A DNA stretch of 51,419 nt from Oscillospiraceae bacterium (GTDB lineage: Bacteria > Bacillota > Clostridia > Oscillospirales > CAG-272). The translations under genes were made by a program, and so were the position numbers. Below the pieces are notes generated by a model. It was not told the DNA's origin. It searched no databases and saw nothing but the letters and a program-made list of their open reading frames with translations. How positions within the stretch are numbered: position 1 is the stretch's first letter; every line of letters starts with the position of its first letter. The DNA is taken from assembly GCA_015063725.1 (NCBI GenBank), contig SVTP01000013.1, positions 1 through 51,419 of the forward strand. Direction: 5' to 3'. This document shows positions 8,389-17,004 of this stretch, piece by piece.

Positions 8389-10020
8389 ATGACAACAAAT
8401 AAATACGATAACATCCCCGTTGAGAAGTTTCAGTTTGCCAAGCGTGTTGACCTTCATCACGATAGCAAATTTGATACCAAGCCCGTAACCTATTTTCAAG
8501 GTGCGTTTAAGCGCTTTTGTAAAAACAAGGGCGCGGTTGTTGCCGCAATTGTAATTGCAGTTTTGGTGCTGTTTGCCATCATTGCTCCTTTCTGCACCCC
8601 GTATACACCTGCGTATTACGATACGGTGTATGCAGCTGCCCGTCCGAAGAACAATTTGTTCCTTGAGACCGATTTCTGGGATGGTTGCAGAGTCAAGGAA
8701 ACCAGCTATGAGGCTTGCTTGAGAGACTATGCTATGGGTCTTGAAACCGGCAGAGAGGTTATTAAGGATTACGAATATACGGTAAGTGCAGACGGTAAGG
8801 TATTTACTTATCGTTATGACACCTACTACGGTGTTGGTTTTGGTAAATATAGAGTTATTTCCGAAGAGGAATACGCGGATATTCAAAGATACCAAAACGA
8901 GACCGGCAGACAAGTTCTTTATCCCACGGTACACATTAAGTACAGAGATACCGTTGATTTGAGAGATAATACAATTGCTCAGCAGGATAAGGACAACGCT
9001 AACATTTACTACAAAACCAAGATCGAGCACAACAAGACCGTTATGGTCTTGAACTCCGAAGGTGATATTGAACCCAACTATTGGGCACTTGCAGAGGGTG
9101 AAAAGTCCGGTTTGGCAGCACCTTATGATTCCAAGCGTATTGATGGAGACGGTTATACCGAAACTGTCAAGAAAATGGATCAAGACGGTAATATTACCGA
9201 GGAAGAAGTAACATATTACTACGTTTACGGTAGAAAAGTAGACGGCGGTGTTGAAGTCAGAGCAGAGTACTACGAATACTACACCTATTTGCATACGCAA
9301 AAGTACCAGGATGGTATTAGCGAGCCCTACTTCCTGTTCGGTACTACTACCTCGGGTAAGGATATCTTCTCCTGCCTTGCAAACGGTGCAAGATTCTCCT
9401 TCATTTTTGCAATTGTTGTTGCAATTGTAAACCTGGTCGTTGGTGCTATCTGGGGTTCTATCTCCGGTTACTTTGGCGGCAAAATCGACCTTTGCATGGA
9501 AAGATTTGCTGAAATTTTGGGCTCTGTCCCCACCATGATCGTCATTACGCTATTGAAATATCATATGGGTTCTACCAGCCATATTTGGGTTCTATTCATC
9601 TCCTTCTTTGCTACGGGATGGATCGGCATGGCAGGTACTACCCGTATGCAGTTCTATCGTTTCAAAAATCAAGAGTACGTTTTGGCTGCGAGAACGCTGG
9701 GTGCAAGTGACGCAAGAATTATGTTCAAGCACATTTTCCCCAACGGTCTTGGCACTCTCGTAACTCGTTGTGCATTGGTTATCCCGTCTATGATCTATAC
9801 GGAAACCAACCTTTCCTACCTGGGTATTATCAACTTGGAAGCCGGCAACATTACCAGTGTCGGTACCTTGATTGCTGCAGGACAACAAGCACTCATGGTT
9901 GCACCTTACGTAGCTTTGTTCCCCTGCGTATTCTTGGTTCTGTTGATGCTCAGCTTTAACTTGTTCGGTAACGGTTTGCGTGATGCGTTCAACCCGTCAC
10001 TCAGAGGTTCGGAGGATTAA
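8389..10020 (+). CDS. oppC: Oligopeptide ABC transporter permease, OppC type with large extracytoplasmic insert
   Basis: This is a 543-residue permease; OppC proteins are usually about 300. Helix 1 spans about 48-70, and the next helix starts only near residue 336. About 260 residues, rich in Tyr, Asp and Glu, therefore lie outside the membrane between them. The remainder is a standard OppC core with the coupling loop AARTLGASDARIMFKHIFPN. The gene begins two bases after oppB and ends three bases before oppD. The insert may contact the oversized receptor; that is inference. Confidence 0.85.
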   Translation: MTTNKYDNIPVEKFQFAKRVDLHHDSKFDTKPVTYFQGAFKRFCKNKGAVVAAIVIAVLVLFAIIAPFCTPYTPAYYDTVYAAARPKNNLFLETDFWDGCRVKETSYEACLRDYAMGLETGREVIKDYEYTVSADGKVFTYRYDTYYGVGFGKYRVISEEEYADIQRYQNETGRQVLYPTVHIKYRDTVDLRDNTIAQQDKDNANIYYKTKIEHNKTVMVLNSEGDIEPNYWALAEGEKSGLAAPYDSKRIDGDGYTETVKKMDQDGNITEEEVTYYYVYGRKVDGGVEVRAEYYEYYTYLHTQKYQDGISEPYFLFGTTTSGKDIFSCLANGARFSFIFAIVVAIVNLVVGAIWGSISGYFGGKIDLCMERFAEILGSVPTMIVITLLKYHMGSTSHIWVLFISFFATGWIGMAGTTRMQFYRFKNQEYVLAARTLGASDARIMFKHIFPNGLGTLVTRCALVIPSMIYTETNLSYLGIINLEAGNITSVGTLIAAGQQALMVAPYVALFPCVFLVLLMLSFNLFGNGLRDAFNPSLRGSED

Positions 10021-10023
10021 GGT

Positions 10024-12255
10024 ATGAGTAAGCAAATTAAATTATCTGTTAATAACTTAAAGATTTCCTTCCGTACAGACGCAGGTAAGGTACAGGCAGT
10101 ACGTGACATTTCGTTTGACCTTTACAAGGGTGAAACGTTGGCAATCGTAGGTGAGTCCGGCTCCGGTAAGTCGGTTACCTCCAAGGCCATTATGGGTATT
10201 TCTGCAGTCAACTCCATTCACGAGGGCGGCGAAATTTTGTACGACGGCCAGGACTTGATGCGTATTCCCGAAGAGGAAATGCACAAGCTGCGCGGAGATA
10301 AGATCGCAATGATCTTCCAAGATCCGTTGTCGTCCCTGAACCCGATCATGCGTATCGGTAGACAGATCACCGAGGCTATGCTTCTTAAAAACAAGGCAAA
10401 CCGTAAGGAAGGCCGTGCAACCTTTAACAAGAAGCTTGCTATCCTGTCCGATATGATGAAGGAAGCGCTCGCCGAAAAGAACGGCGGCAAGGCTCCTATT
10501 CACGAAATTGAAAAGTGTATCAAAACGTTTGATAGTTTTAACGTTTGTGCAAACAAGCTGCAAAACAGCTACAACGATGCACGCACAGCTGCCGAAGAGC
10601 TGCTGGCAACCATCGAAGAGTTTGTGTTCCTTGCAGAAAAGAAGCAAAAGATCGACGTTGTTGCCACCCTGAACTTGGTAGATCGCAAGCTCAAAGATAT
10701 TGATGATAAATATCTGGCTGCCAAGTATATGGAGACTTTGAAGACATACCGTGCAAGCCTTGTAAGTGTAAGGCGTATTGAAAGGTCGAAGGTATCCGTT
10801 TTTGAATCGGCAAAGAAGGTTGTTACCATGAGCGTAACACAAAAGGAAGCATCTGCCGAAACTGTTGAACTGCTTAGCCAAATTCGCAAAACAGTTGAGG
10901 ATATGCTCGCACAACCCCAATACAATCTCTTCCGCATCGGTTACTATGTTTACAAGCATCCCCATGCTGACCTGAGTACAATGCCTGCCGAAAAGGCAAA
11001 TGAAATGGCACTGAAGTTCCTCCAAGAGGACTACATGCTGTCGTTTATCGATATGGAAAAGGTTGCGGTTCAATATTCGTTCAACAAGTCTATCGCAAAC
11101 AAGAAGTTGGCGATTGATGGTTTGAATGAGACCATCCGCTATTTCCAAGGGGGAGATGTTACTTCTAAAAAGGCAAAGGAAGCTTGCAAGAACATCAACA
11201 AGGCTGTTCTTTCCGCAATAGATCCTTTGGCAGTTATCAAGGATAACGTAGCCTACACCTTCGGTGATGCTTTGGAAAGAGAAGTAGACAAGTACTTCTT
11301 CTACCTTAAGAATAATCCCAAGGAAGAAGCTCGCTTTGCACGTCAAACCAAGAAGAGAGAAGCTCTGCTTGCAAGAGGCAAGAAGGTAGAATGGAAGGTT
11401 ATTCCGAAGTCTGTTATCGAGCCTGAAGCACAAATTGCAACCATTGTTACTGTTCTCAACCGTGTAAAAAATAAGTTCCAAGAGGATGTTGCTGCGGCAG
11501 CAAGCTTTGATTTGGATAAGCGCTGCGTAGAAATTATCGACTACCTTAAGGAAAAGGCAGCACAGGTTGTTTATACCTTGACACCCCGTATTGCAAAAGA
11601 AAAGGCCATTAAGCTGATGGAAGAGGTTGGTATTCCCGAGGCGAGAATTCGTTTCAGACAATATCCCTTCGAGTTCTCCGGCGGTATGCGTCAGCGTATT
11701 GTTATCGCAATCGCGCTCTCTGCTAACCCCGACATCCTGATTTGTGACGAGCCTACCACGGCGCTCGACGTAACCATTCAGGCTCAGATTTTGGAATTGA
11801 TCAACCGTTTGAAGAAAGAGCATAACCTTTCTATCATCTTCATTACGCACGACCTTGGCGTTGTTGCAAATATGGCAGATAGAATTGCTGTTATGTATGC
11901 CGGTAAGATCGTCGAATACGGCACGGCAAACGAAGTCTTCTACAACCCGCAGCATCCTTACACATGGGCATTACTTTCTTCCATGCCCGACTTGGATACC
12001 AACGAAAAGTTGGATGCTATCCCCGGCACGCCTCCCAACATGATCTATCCTCCTGTTGGTGATGCGTTTGCTGAAAGAAACAAATACGCAATGGAAATCG
12101 ACTTTGAGATGCAGCCGCCTATGTATCAGGTATCTCCCACACACTATGCGGCAACGTGGTTGCTTCACCCTAAGGCACCCAAGGTAGAAATGCCCAAGAT
12201 CATTACCGAACGTATCAAGCGTATGCAAGAAAGAGGAGGTCAACATGCAGAATAA
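10024..12255 (+). CDS. oppD: Oligopeptide ABC transporter ATPase, OppD type with about 400-residue insert
   Basis: This 743-residue ATPase compares with about 330 for usual OppD proteins. Walker A GESGSGKS is at 43-50 and the Q-loop IFQDPLSSLNP is around residue 99. The signature SGGMRQR (from 552) and Walker B ILICDEP follow only after about 400 extra residues, and the H-loop is THDL. The insert (about 121-525) is Lys/Glu/Ala-rich, predicted mostly helical, and sits between the Q-loop and the signature, in the helical subdomain. Both ends rejoin canonical sequence in frame and the catalytic motifs are intact, so this is an inserted domain and not a broken gene. The C-terminal oligopeptide-transporter extension (PGTPPNM) is present. 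Confidence 0.87.
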   Translation: MSKQIKLSVNNLKISFRTDAGKVQAVRDISFDLYKGETLAIVGESGSGKSVTSKAIMGISAVNSIHEGGEILYDGQDLMRIPEEEMHKLRGDKIAMIFQDPLSSLNPIMRIGRQITEAMLLKNKANRKEGRATFNKKLAILSDMMKEALAEKNGGKAPIHEIEKCIKTFDSFNVCANKLQNSYNDARTAAEELLATIEEFVFLAEKKQKIDVVATLNLVDRKLKDIDDKYLAAKYMETLKTYRASLVSVRRIERSKVSVFESAKKVVTMSVTQKEASAETVELLSQIRKTVEDMLAQPQYNLFRIGYYVYKHPHADLSTMPAEKANEMALKFLQEDYMLSFIDMEKVAVQYSFNKSIANKKLAIDGLNETIRYFQGGDVTSKKAKEACKNINKAVLSAIDPLAVIKDNVAYTFGDALEREVDKYFFYLKNNPKEEARFARQTKKREALLARGKKVEWKVIPKSVIEPEAQIATIVTVLNRVKNKFQEDVAAAASFDLDKRCVEIIDYLKEKAAQVVYTLTPRIAKEKAIKLMEEVGIPEARIRFRQYPFEFSGGMRQRIVIAIALSANPDILICDEPTTALDVTIQAQILELINRLKKEHNLSIIFITHDLGVVANMADRIAVMYAGKIVEYGTANEVFYNPQHPYTWALLSSMPDLDTNEKLDAIPGTPPNMIYPPVGDAFAERNKYAMEIDFEMQPPMYQVSPTHYAATWLLHPKAPKVEMPKIITERIKRMQERGGQHAE

Positions 12256-13498
12256 TAATGAAGTATTGTTAAAAGTTGACCATCTCTGTCAGTATTTCCG
12301 CTTGGGTCGCAAGGACCTCAAGGCAGTTGACGATGTCAGCTTTGAGATTAAAAAAGGCGAGGCATTCGGTCTGGTAGGCGAGTCCGGTTGCGGCAAGACC
12401 ACAACAGGACGCTCGATCATTAAACTGTATAATATCACTTCCGGTAACGTATACTTTAAAGGTCAAAGAGTGAGTGCCGGTACGCGTTCTTATAAGGATG
12501 CTATCAAAAATGCTCGCAACGAAGCCGCAAAAAAGATCAAGGCTCTGCGCGCCGAAAAGCCCGCAGACGATGCAAGAAAAGCTGAAATTCAAGCAGAGAT
12601 CGAAAAGATCAACAATGAGCTTGGTCAGATCGTTGACAAGAACAGAGCACTGCTCCGCGAAGCCAACATCGATAACAAGGCGGTTGACAAGCAACACGCA
12701 GAGAGCAGAGTTCAAGAGCTGAAGGCTCAATACGAAGAGAAGATCAAGAATGCAACGGGTGAAGAGCGCAAAGCATTGAAGAAGGATCTCAAAAACAGAT
12801 GCAAGGTTGCCAAAAAGAGCAAGCTGATCACACAGATCCAAATGATCTTCCAGGATCCTATCGCATCTCTTGATCCCCGTATGACGGTTCGCGACATTAT
12901 TGCCGAGGGTCTCATCATCAACGGTATTACCGACAAGGAATATATCAACGAAAAGGTTTATGAGATCTTGGAGATGGTAGGCCTTGTTCGCGAGCACGCA
13001 GACCGTTACCCCCACGAGTTCTCTGGCGGTCAACGTCAGCGTATCGGCATCGCACGTGCGGTCATTATGCAACCCGAAATGATCATTGCAGACGAGCCTA
13101 TCTCTGCTCTGGACGTATCCATTCAGGCACAGGTTATCAATCTGCTCAACGACTTGCGTGACCGTTTGGGACTGACCATTCTGTTCATCGCGCATGACCT
13201 GTCGGTTGTAAAATACTTCTCCGATAGAATCGGCGTTATGTACTTTGGTAAAATGGTAGAGCTTGCCGACTCGGATGAGCTTTTCAAAAACCCCTTGCAT
13301 CCTTATACAAAGTCGCTGTTGTCGGCAATTCCGTTGCCCGACCCGGTATACGAAAAGCAGCGTGTTCGTGTAACCTATAATCCGCTTGCAGAGCATGATT
13401 ATTCGGTAAACCAACCCTCTTTCCGTGAGATCACTCCCGGTCACTTTGTATACTGTAACGACGAAGAGGAAGCAAAATACCGCGAAATGGTAAAATAA
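12245..13498 (+). CDS. oppF: Oligopeptide ABC transporter ATPase, OppF type with coiled-coil insert
   Basis: This 417-residue ATPase is about 100 longer than usual OppF. Walker A GESGCGKT is at 45-52. A charged Lys/Glu/Ala segment at about 77-193, with heptad-like spacing, interrupts the domain before the Q-loop [15 protein letters not shown] (around 203). Signature SGGQRQR, Walker B and the H-loop AHDL are intact. The ATG overlaps the end of oppD by 11 bases and uses AGGAGG inside oppD. Its insert lies at a different point from that of OppD, so the two were gained separately. It is probably the partner ATPase of the importer. Confidence 0.88.
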   Translation: MQNNNEVLLKVDHLCQYFRLGRKDLKAVDDVSFEIKKGEAFGLVGESGCGKTTTGRSIIKLYNITSGNVYFKGQRVSAGTRSYKDAIKNARNEAAKKIKALRAEKPADDARKAEIQAEIEKINNELGQIVDKNRALLREANIDNKAVDKQHAESRVQELKAQYEEKIKNATGEERKALKKDLKNRCKVAKKSKLITQIQMIFQDPIASLDPRMTVRDIIAEGLIINGITDKEYINEKVYEILEMVGLVREHADRYPHEFSGGQRQRIGIARAVIMQPEMIIADEPISALDVSIQAQVINLLNDLRDRLGLTILFIAHDLSVVKYFSDRIGVMYFGKMVELADSDELFKNPLHPYTKSLLSAIPLPDPVYEKQRVRVTYNPLAEHDYSVNQPSFREITPGHFVYCNDEEEAKYREMVK

Positions 13499-13520
13499 CG
13501 AAACGAGAGGTTCAAACACA

Positions 13521-13958
13521 GTGCAACAGGAAAAGAAATCATTATTAATCAAATATGGTATTTGCTTTGGTGTTGCTTCTTTGATCACATTCCTCGTGTT
13601 TTGGATAAGAGGTTTTTTCACCAATAACGCAGGTGTCAACATTCAAATCTTATCCGACGGGTTCTTTGTTTCGGGTATTCTGCTTTTGGCGTTTGCCGGA
13701 ATGATGTTTATCAGCGGTGAAGGCGCTCTGATCGGTATCGGCTTTGTGTTGCGTAGCGTTGCGCAGATTTTCATCCCAATGGGTAGAAAAAATCACGAGT
13801 TTTACGGTCAGTACCGTGAGCGTGTGCTTGCTGAAAAAAAAGAGAAAAAGAAGAATGGCGACCATTGCATTCTTGTGGTTGGTCTGACCTTTCTGGCAAT
13901 CAGCCTCGTCTTTACAGTTATCTGGTATGTCAACTTTTATAACATAACAGGTCAATAA
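13521..13958 (+). CDS. DUF3899 family membrane protein
   Basis: This 145-residue protein has predicted helices near 10-28, 42-64 and 115-137, and a very basic cytoplasmic stretch (AEKKEKKKN) before the last. The ISDGFF-like segment and overall layout match DUF3899 proteins, whose function is unknown. Translation appears to begin at a GTG with GAGAGG eleven bases upstream. It lies 22 bases after oppF and before the operon terminator, so it is probably co-transcribed with the importer. Confidence 0.7.
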   Translation: MQQEKKSLLIKYGICFGVASLITFLVFWIRGFFTNNAGVNIQILSDGFFVSGILLLAFAGMMFISGEGALIGIGFVLRSVAQIFIPMGRKNHEFYGQYRERVLAEKKEKKKNGDHCILVVGLTFLAISLVFTVIWYVNFYNITGQ

Positions 13959-13967
13959 AAACACAAC

Positions 13968-14000
13968 GACCGCCTGCTTTTGGCAGGCGGTCTATTTTTG
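13968..14000 (+). terminator. Terminator of the oligopeptide importer operon
   Basis: The stem GACCGCCTGC/GCAGGCGGTC (13968-13977 with 13983-13992) is followed by TATTTTTGTTT. Confidence 0.88.
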
Positions 14001-14004
14001 TTTA

Positions 14005-14033
14005 TTGACAAACCCATCGATTTGTGGTATACT
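14005..14033 (+). promoter_or_regulatory. SigA promoter of the metallophosphoesterase gene
   Basis: TTGACA (14005-14010), 17 bases, TATACT (14028-14033). It lies directly after the preceding terminator and about 60 bases before the ATG. Confidence 0.88.
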
Positions 14034-14095
14034 GAAGACAGAACTCAAGCATTTCCAAAAAGACTGTATTCATTATGTTCAGGAGGAAAACGAAT

Positions 14096-15343
14096 ATGAA
14101 AAAAGCGCTCAAGATCATTGGCATTATTCTGGCATCACTGGCACTTATCTTTGGTATTTTCGTTGCCGTCAATCAAATTGGAGAGCGGCAAATGAACAAG
14201 TACATCGACACCTTTTCGCCGGTTGAGGTGGAAGAATCTCTTACGCCCACTCTTGTAGGCGGTGAATATTATTTTACCACTGACCGCGAATTCCGCGTCA
14301 TGCAGCTGACCGACGTGCATATCGGCGGCGGCTTCCTCTCGGTTGATGAGGACAAAAAGGCGATCAACGCAGTGGCGGCTATGATCACCGAGGAAAAGCC
14401 TGACCTCGTCATTGTTACGGGAGACATCTCCTTTGCCGTTCCTTATATCAGCGGTACTATCAACAATGCCATCGCGCACCGCCTGTTTATCCGTTTGATG
14501 GAGCGTCTTGGCGTTTCCTGGACGGTCAATTTTGGCAACCACGATTCCGAGGCTTATAACTACTACGGTCGTGCAACGGTAAGCGAAATGTATGCAAATG
14601 AGGCGCTCGAGCATTGCCTCTTTATCCCTGATGGCGATCTTTCGGGCGAGGGCAATCATGTTATCAACGTCAAAAACTCGGCTGGCCTCATTACCGAGAG
14701 CTTTTATATGATCGACACCCATTCCTACACCGACAAGGACCCCCTTGGCATCAAGTGGGATTATGACTATGTCAAAGAGGATCAAATTGCGTGGTACGCG
14801 GCAAAAGTTGAGGCACACAAGGCAGCCAATGCCGCCGTTTTTGCAACGCTTTCCGAGGAGCAAAAGACGGCTTATGCCGATCTGCTTGCTCCCAAGAGCC
14901 TGATGTTTATGCACATTCCGCTCACCGAGGTCAAGGTTGCGTATGACGAATCCATCGCCAACGGCAAAAAGGAAACCGAAAACGTCAAATGGCTTGAGGG
15001 GTTTGACGGCGAGACCGACGAGGTCGTTTACTGTTCTCGCACCGACGTGGATCTGTTTGAGACGGTTTTGGAAAAGGGAAGCACCCAAGCACTCTTCTAC
15101 GGTCACGACCACCTCAATAACTTTGTGCTGGAATACAAGGGCATTCGTCTTTCCTACGGCTACAGCATTGACTACCTCGCATACAGCGGTATCGACGAGC
15201 AGGGCTATCATCGCGGTTGTACCATCATTACCTGTGCGCCCGACGGTGACGCCACTATCAAGCACGAAAACTACTATCAAGACAAATACGCACCTCTCTA
15301 CGAAAAAGAGATTGTGAATCTGGAGCCTTATAAGGCAGAATAA
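14096..15343 (+). CDS. Membrane-anchored metallophosphoesterase
   Basis: This 415-residue calcineurin-like phosphoesterase has an N-terminal signal anchor (about 7-27), so the enzyme domain should face outward. The metal-binding motifs are in order: DVH (73-75), GD (109-110), GNHD (147-150), a later MHIPL and the terminal GHDH. This set fits the Dcr2/purple-acid-phosphatase-like branch. AGGAGG lies nine bases before the ATG at 14096; the longer in-frame reading was rejected. It is a single-gene transcription unit. The substrate is unknown. Confidence 0.87.
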   Translation: MKKALKIIGIILASLALIFGIFVAVNQIGERQMNKYIDTFSPVEVEESLTPTLVGGEYYFTTDREFRVMQLTDVHIGGGFLSVDEDKKAINAVAAMITEEKPDLVIVTGDISFAVPYISGTINNAIAHRLFIRLMERLGVSWTVNFGNHDSEAYNYYGRATVSEMYANEALEHCLFIPDGDLSGEGNHVINVKNSAGLITESFYMIDTHSYTDKDPLGIKWDYDYVKEDQIAWYAAKVEAHKAANAAVFATLSEEQKTAYADLLAPKSLMFMHIPLTEVKVAYDESIANGKKETENVKWLEGFDGETDEVVYCSRTDVDLFETVLEKGSTQALFYGHDHLNNFVLEYKGIRLSYGYSIDYLAYSGIDEQGYHRGCTIITCAPDGDATIKHENYYQDKYAPLYEKEIVNLEPYKAE

Positions 15344-15351
15344 GAATAAGC

Positions 15352-15390
15352 CGCGCCCGTGCATTTCGCACGGGCGCGAAACTTTTATTT
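15352..15390 (+). terminator. Terminator of the metallophosphoesterase gene
   Basis: A perfect 11-bp GC-rich stem, CGCGCCCGTGC/GCACGGGCGCG, has a 5-base loop and is followed by AAACTTTTATTT. Confidence 0.85.
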
Positions 15391-15412
15391 ATGAAGCGGG
15401 TGCAATTAAAAA

Positions 15413-15575
15413 GCCTTCCCCTTGAGGGGAAGGTGGCGAGTAACACGAGCCGGATGAGGTGTAGCCAGCGAAGATGGCGTTAGGACACGAGTAATCTAAA
15501 CGGACGCGTTGCGTCCTACACCTCATCAGTCACTGCCGTAAACGGCAGATGACAGCTTCCCCTCAAGGGGAAGCC
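15413..15575. repeat. MITE-like element with palindromic ends
   Basis: The ends, 15413-15433 and 15555-15575, are 21-base near-perfect inverted copies of each other, and each is itself a hairpin (CTTCCCCTTGAGGGGAAG type). Inside, GGATGAGGTGTAG (15452-15464) is mirrored by CTACACCTCATC. Smaller stems (CTGCCG/CGGCAG) also occur. There is no coding capacity. Short CTTCCCCTTGAGGGGAAGGTGG elements are common between genes in Clostridia; I recognise the style from memory, not from a search. Confidence 0.7.
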
Positions 15576-15615
15576 TATAGATAGTTGCCGCTATATGAGC
15601 CTTTTATAAAAGATC

Positions 15616-16104
15616 TCATCCTTGCGCCGTTGGCTGTTCATTCACCGCGGCGGCGGGCTGATTGGTGGTGGTAGTGCTTGCCGCAGGCATCGTGGGGGCT
15701 GGGTGAGGGGCGTAGCTGATCTGTTGCATCATCGCGCGAGCGGCGAGGTCCTCTTCGGGCGTTCCAAGACCAAAACTGATGGCGATGGCGGTGTTGACGT
15801 GGTTCATCACCGCATCGTCAAGGTGTCCCATTTTCTCCTTCAGGCGGCGTTTATCCAATGTGCGGATCTGCTCGAGCAGAATGACAGAATCCTTGGTGAG
15901 TCCTACCTCACCCGCATAAATATCGATGTGTGTTGGGAGCTTTGCCTTGCTCATTCGTGAAGTAATCGCCGCCGCAATCACGGTGGGGCTGTATCGGTTG
16001 CCGATGTCGTTTTGCACGATCAGAACGGGGCGCAAGCCCCCTTGCTCCGAGCCTATCACGGGGCTCAGGTCGGCATAATAAATATCTCCGCGTTTGACGC
16101 TCAT
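15616..16104 (-). CDS. MazF/PemK-type endoribonuclease toxin with C-terminal tail
   Basis: This 162-residue protein has a full MazF/NdoA domain in its first ~115 residues. It includes [22 protein letters not shown] with Arg 25 and AAITS with Thr 48, the positions of the catalytic pair in Bacillus NdoA. The family cleaves mRNA at short sequences. After about residue 118 comes a Pro/Ala/Thr/Gln-rich tail not expected in the family. The ATG at 16104 was preferred to the GTG at 16110 because AAAGGAAA then sits at a proper distance. No ribbon-helix-helix antitoxin ORF is visible next to it, so any partner must lie elsewhere. Confidence 0.87.
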   Translation of the reverse strand: MSVKRGDIYYADLSPVIGSEQGGLRPVLIVQNDIGNRYSPTVIAAAITSRMSKAKLPTHIDIYAGEVGLTKDSVILLEQIRTLDKRRLKEKMGHLDDAVMNHVNTAIAISFGLGTPEEDLAARAMMQQISYAPHPAPTMPAASTTTTNQPAAAVNEQPTAQG

Positions 16105-16322
16105 TGTCACGTTTCCTTTCTTTTGTTTGGCTGTTTGCTATGCCTTTGTATTGCTATTCTTCCCACCAAAAGGAAGTACCTAAACGCCAAAGGCAAAGTT
16201 TTTGGGTGGAATATTCTTCCGCCGTCCCTCTCTGTTGCCAGTGTATGCAAAAGCGCGTCGAGTGGTGTCGAATGGTCATCATTTTGCACAAACAAAGGTC
16301 ACAAAACGCAAATTTTGCCTTG

Positions 16323-16346
16323 TTTTATTAAAAAAACTTAATAAAA
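16323..16346. promoter_or_regulatory. AT-rich inverted repeat between mazF and rimP
   Basis: TTTTATTAA and TTAATAAAA form a perfect 9-bp inverted repeat with a 6-base spacer, 25 bases upstream of the rimP -35 box. It could be an operator. AT-richness makes chance occurrence plausible. The gap 16105-16485 otherwise holds the rimP promoter and leader; no antitoxin gene was found there. Confidence 0.35.
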
Positions 16347-16370
16347 TGTAGATTTTTTTTGCAAAAAGGG

Positions 16371-16399
16371 TTGCAAAGGGCACAAAAATGTGATATACT
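16371..16399 (+). promoter_or_regulatory. SigA promoter of the rimP-nusA-infB operon
   Basis: TTGCAA (16371-16376), 17 bases, TATACT (16394-16399). The transcript would begin near 16406. Confidence 0.82.
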
Positions 16400-16424
16400 A
16401 CTTACGGTAGAATATGAAACATGG

Positions 16425-16466
16425 AGAGTGGGCCGCGAAAGACCCGCTCTTAATTTTTGGATTTTT
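16425..16466 (+). terminator. Terminator-like hairpin in the rimP leader (candidate attenuator)
   Basis: The stem AGAGTGGG/CCCGCTCT (16425-16432 with 16443-16450, one G-U pair) is followed by TAATTTTTGGATTTTTT. It lies about 20 bases into the predicted transcript and upstream of rimP. In Bacillus subtilis NusA is reported to control its own operon by termination in the leader. This hairpin is placed to do the same, but that link is inference. Confidence 0.6.
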
Positions 16467-16485
16467 TAAAAAAGAGGAAAAGAAA

Positions 16486-16965
16486 ATGAAAAAGAATGCT
16501 AAGGGTGTGGTTGGCGTGGTCCGTGCGATCGCCGAGCCGCTTGCCGAAGAGCTCGGATACGTCCTTTGGGACGTTGAATATGTCAAGGTCGGTGCGGATA
16601 TGTATCTGCGCATCACCATCGACAGCGAAGAGGGAATTACCATCGACGATTGCGAAAAAATGCACCGTGCGATCGATCCGCTTCTGGACGAAGCCGATCC
16701 CATCGACGAGGCTTATCACCTTGAGGTCTCCTCTCCCGGAATTGAGAGAGAGCTCAAAGAGGATTGGCAGATCGAAGCTTGCGAGGATTGGGACGTTGAG
16801 GTTCGCCTTTATGCACCCCTGAACGGTGCCAAGAGCTATCTTGGCAAGCTTGCGGGGCTGAATGAGGCAGGGGACATCCTGCTGGCAGTTGACGGCAAGG
16901 AAGAACCGTTGGCATTCCCCCGCGCATCCGTCGCAACACTCAAAACACGTTTTCAATTTGACTGA
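16486..16965 (+). CDS. rimP: Ribosome maturation factor RimP
   Basis: This 159-residue cytoplasmic protein is needed for 30S subunit maturation. It shows the family segments ELGYVLWDVEYVK, LRITID and LEVSSPGIERELK. The ATG at 16486 has GAGGAAAAG just upstream; an in-frame ATG at 16414 lies before the leader hairpin and was rejected. It is the first gene of the classic rimP-nusA-ylxR-ylxQ-infB cluster, 39 bases before nusA. Confidence 0.95.
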   Translation: MKKNAKGVVGVVRAIAEPLAEELGYVLWDVEYVKVGADMYLRITIDSEEGITIDDCEKMHRAIDPLLDEADPIDEAYHLEVSSPGIERELKEDWQIEACEDWDVEVRLYAPLNGAKSYLGKLAGLNEAGDILLAVDGKEEPLAFPRASVATLKTRFQFD

Positions 16966-17004
16966 CAGAACGTCACACGGCATATATAGAGAAAGGATAT
17001 AGCA

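Noticed and set aside
10057-12255. The oppD-like gene as a frameshifted or chimeric pseudogene
   Set aside because: The insert is in frame, all ATPase motifs flank it intact, and the downstream gene is translationally coupled to its end.
16107-16295. 62-codon minus-strand frame upstream of mazF as a possible antitoxin
   Set aside because: It shows no ribbon-helix-helix or AbrB-like pattern, has no clear ribosome binding site and overlaps the mazF start region.
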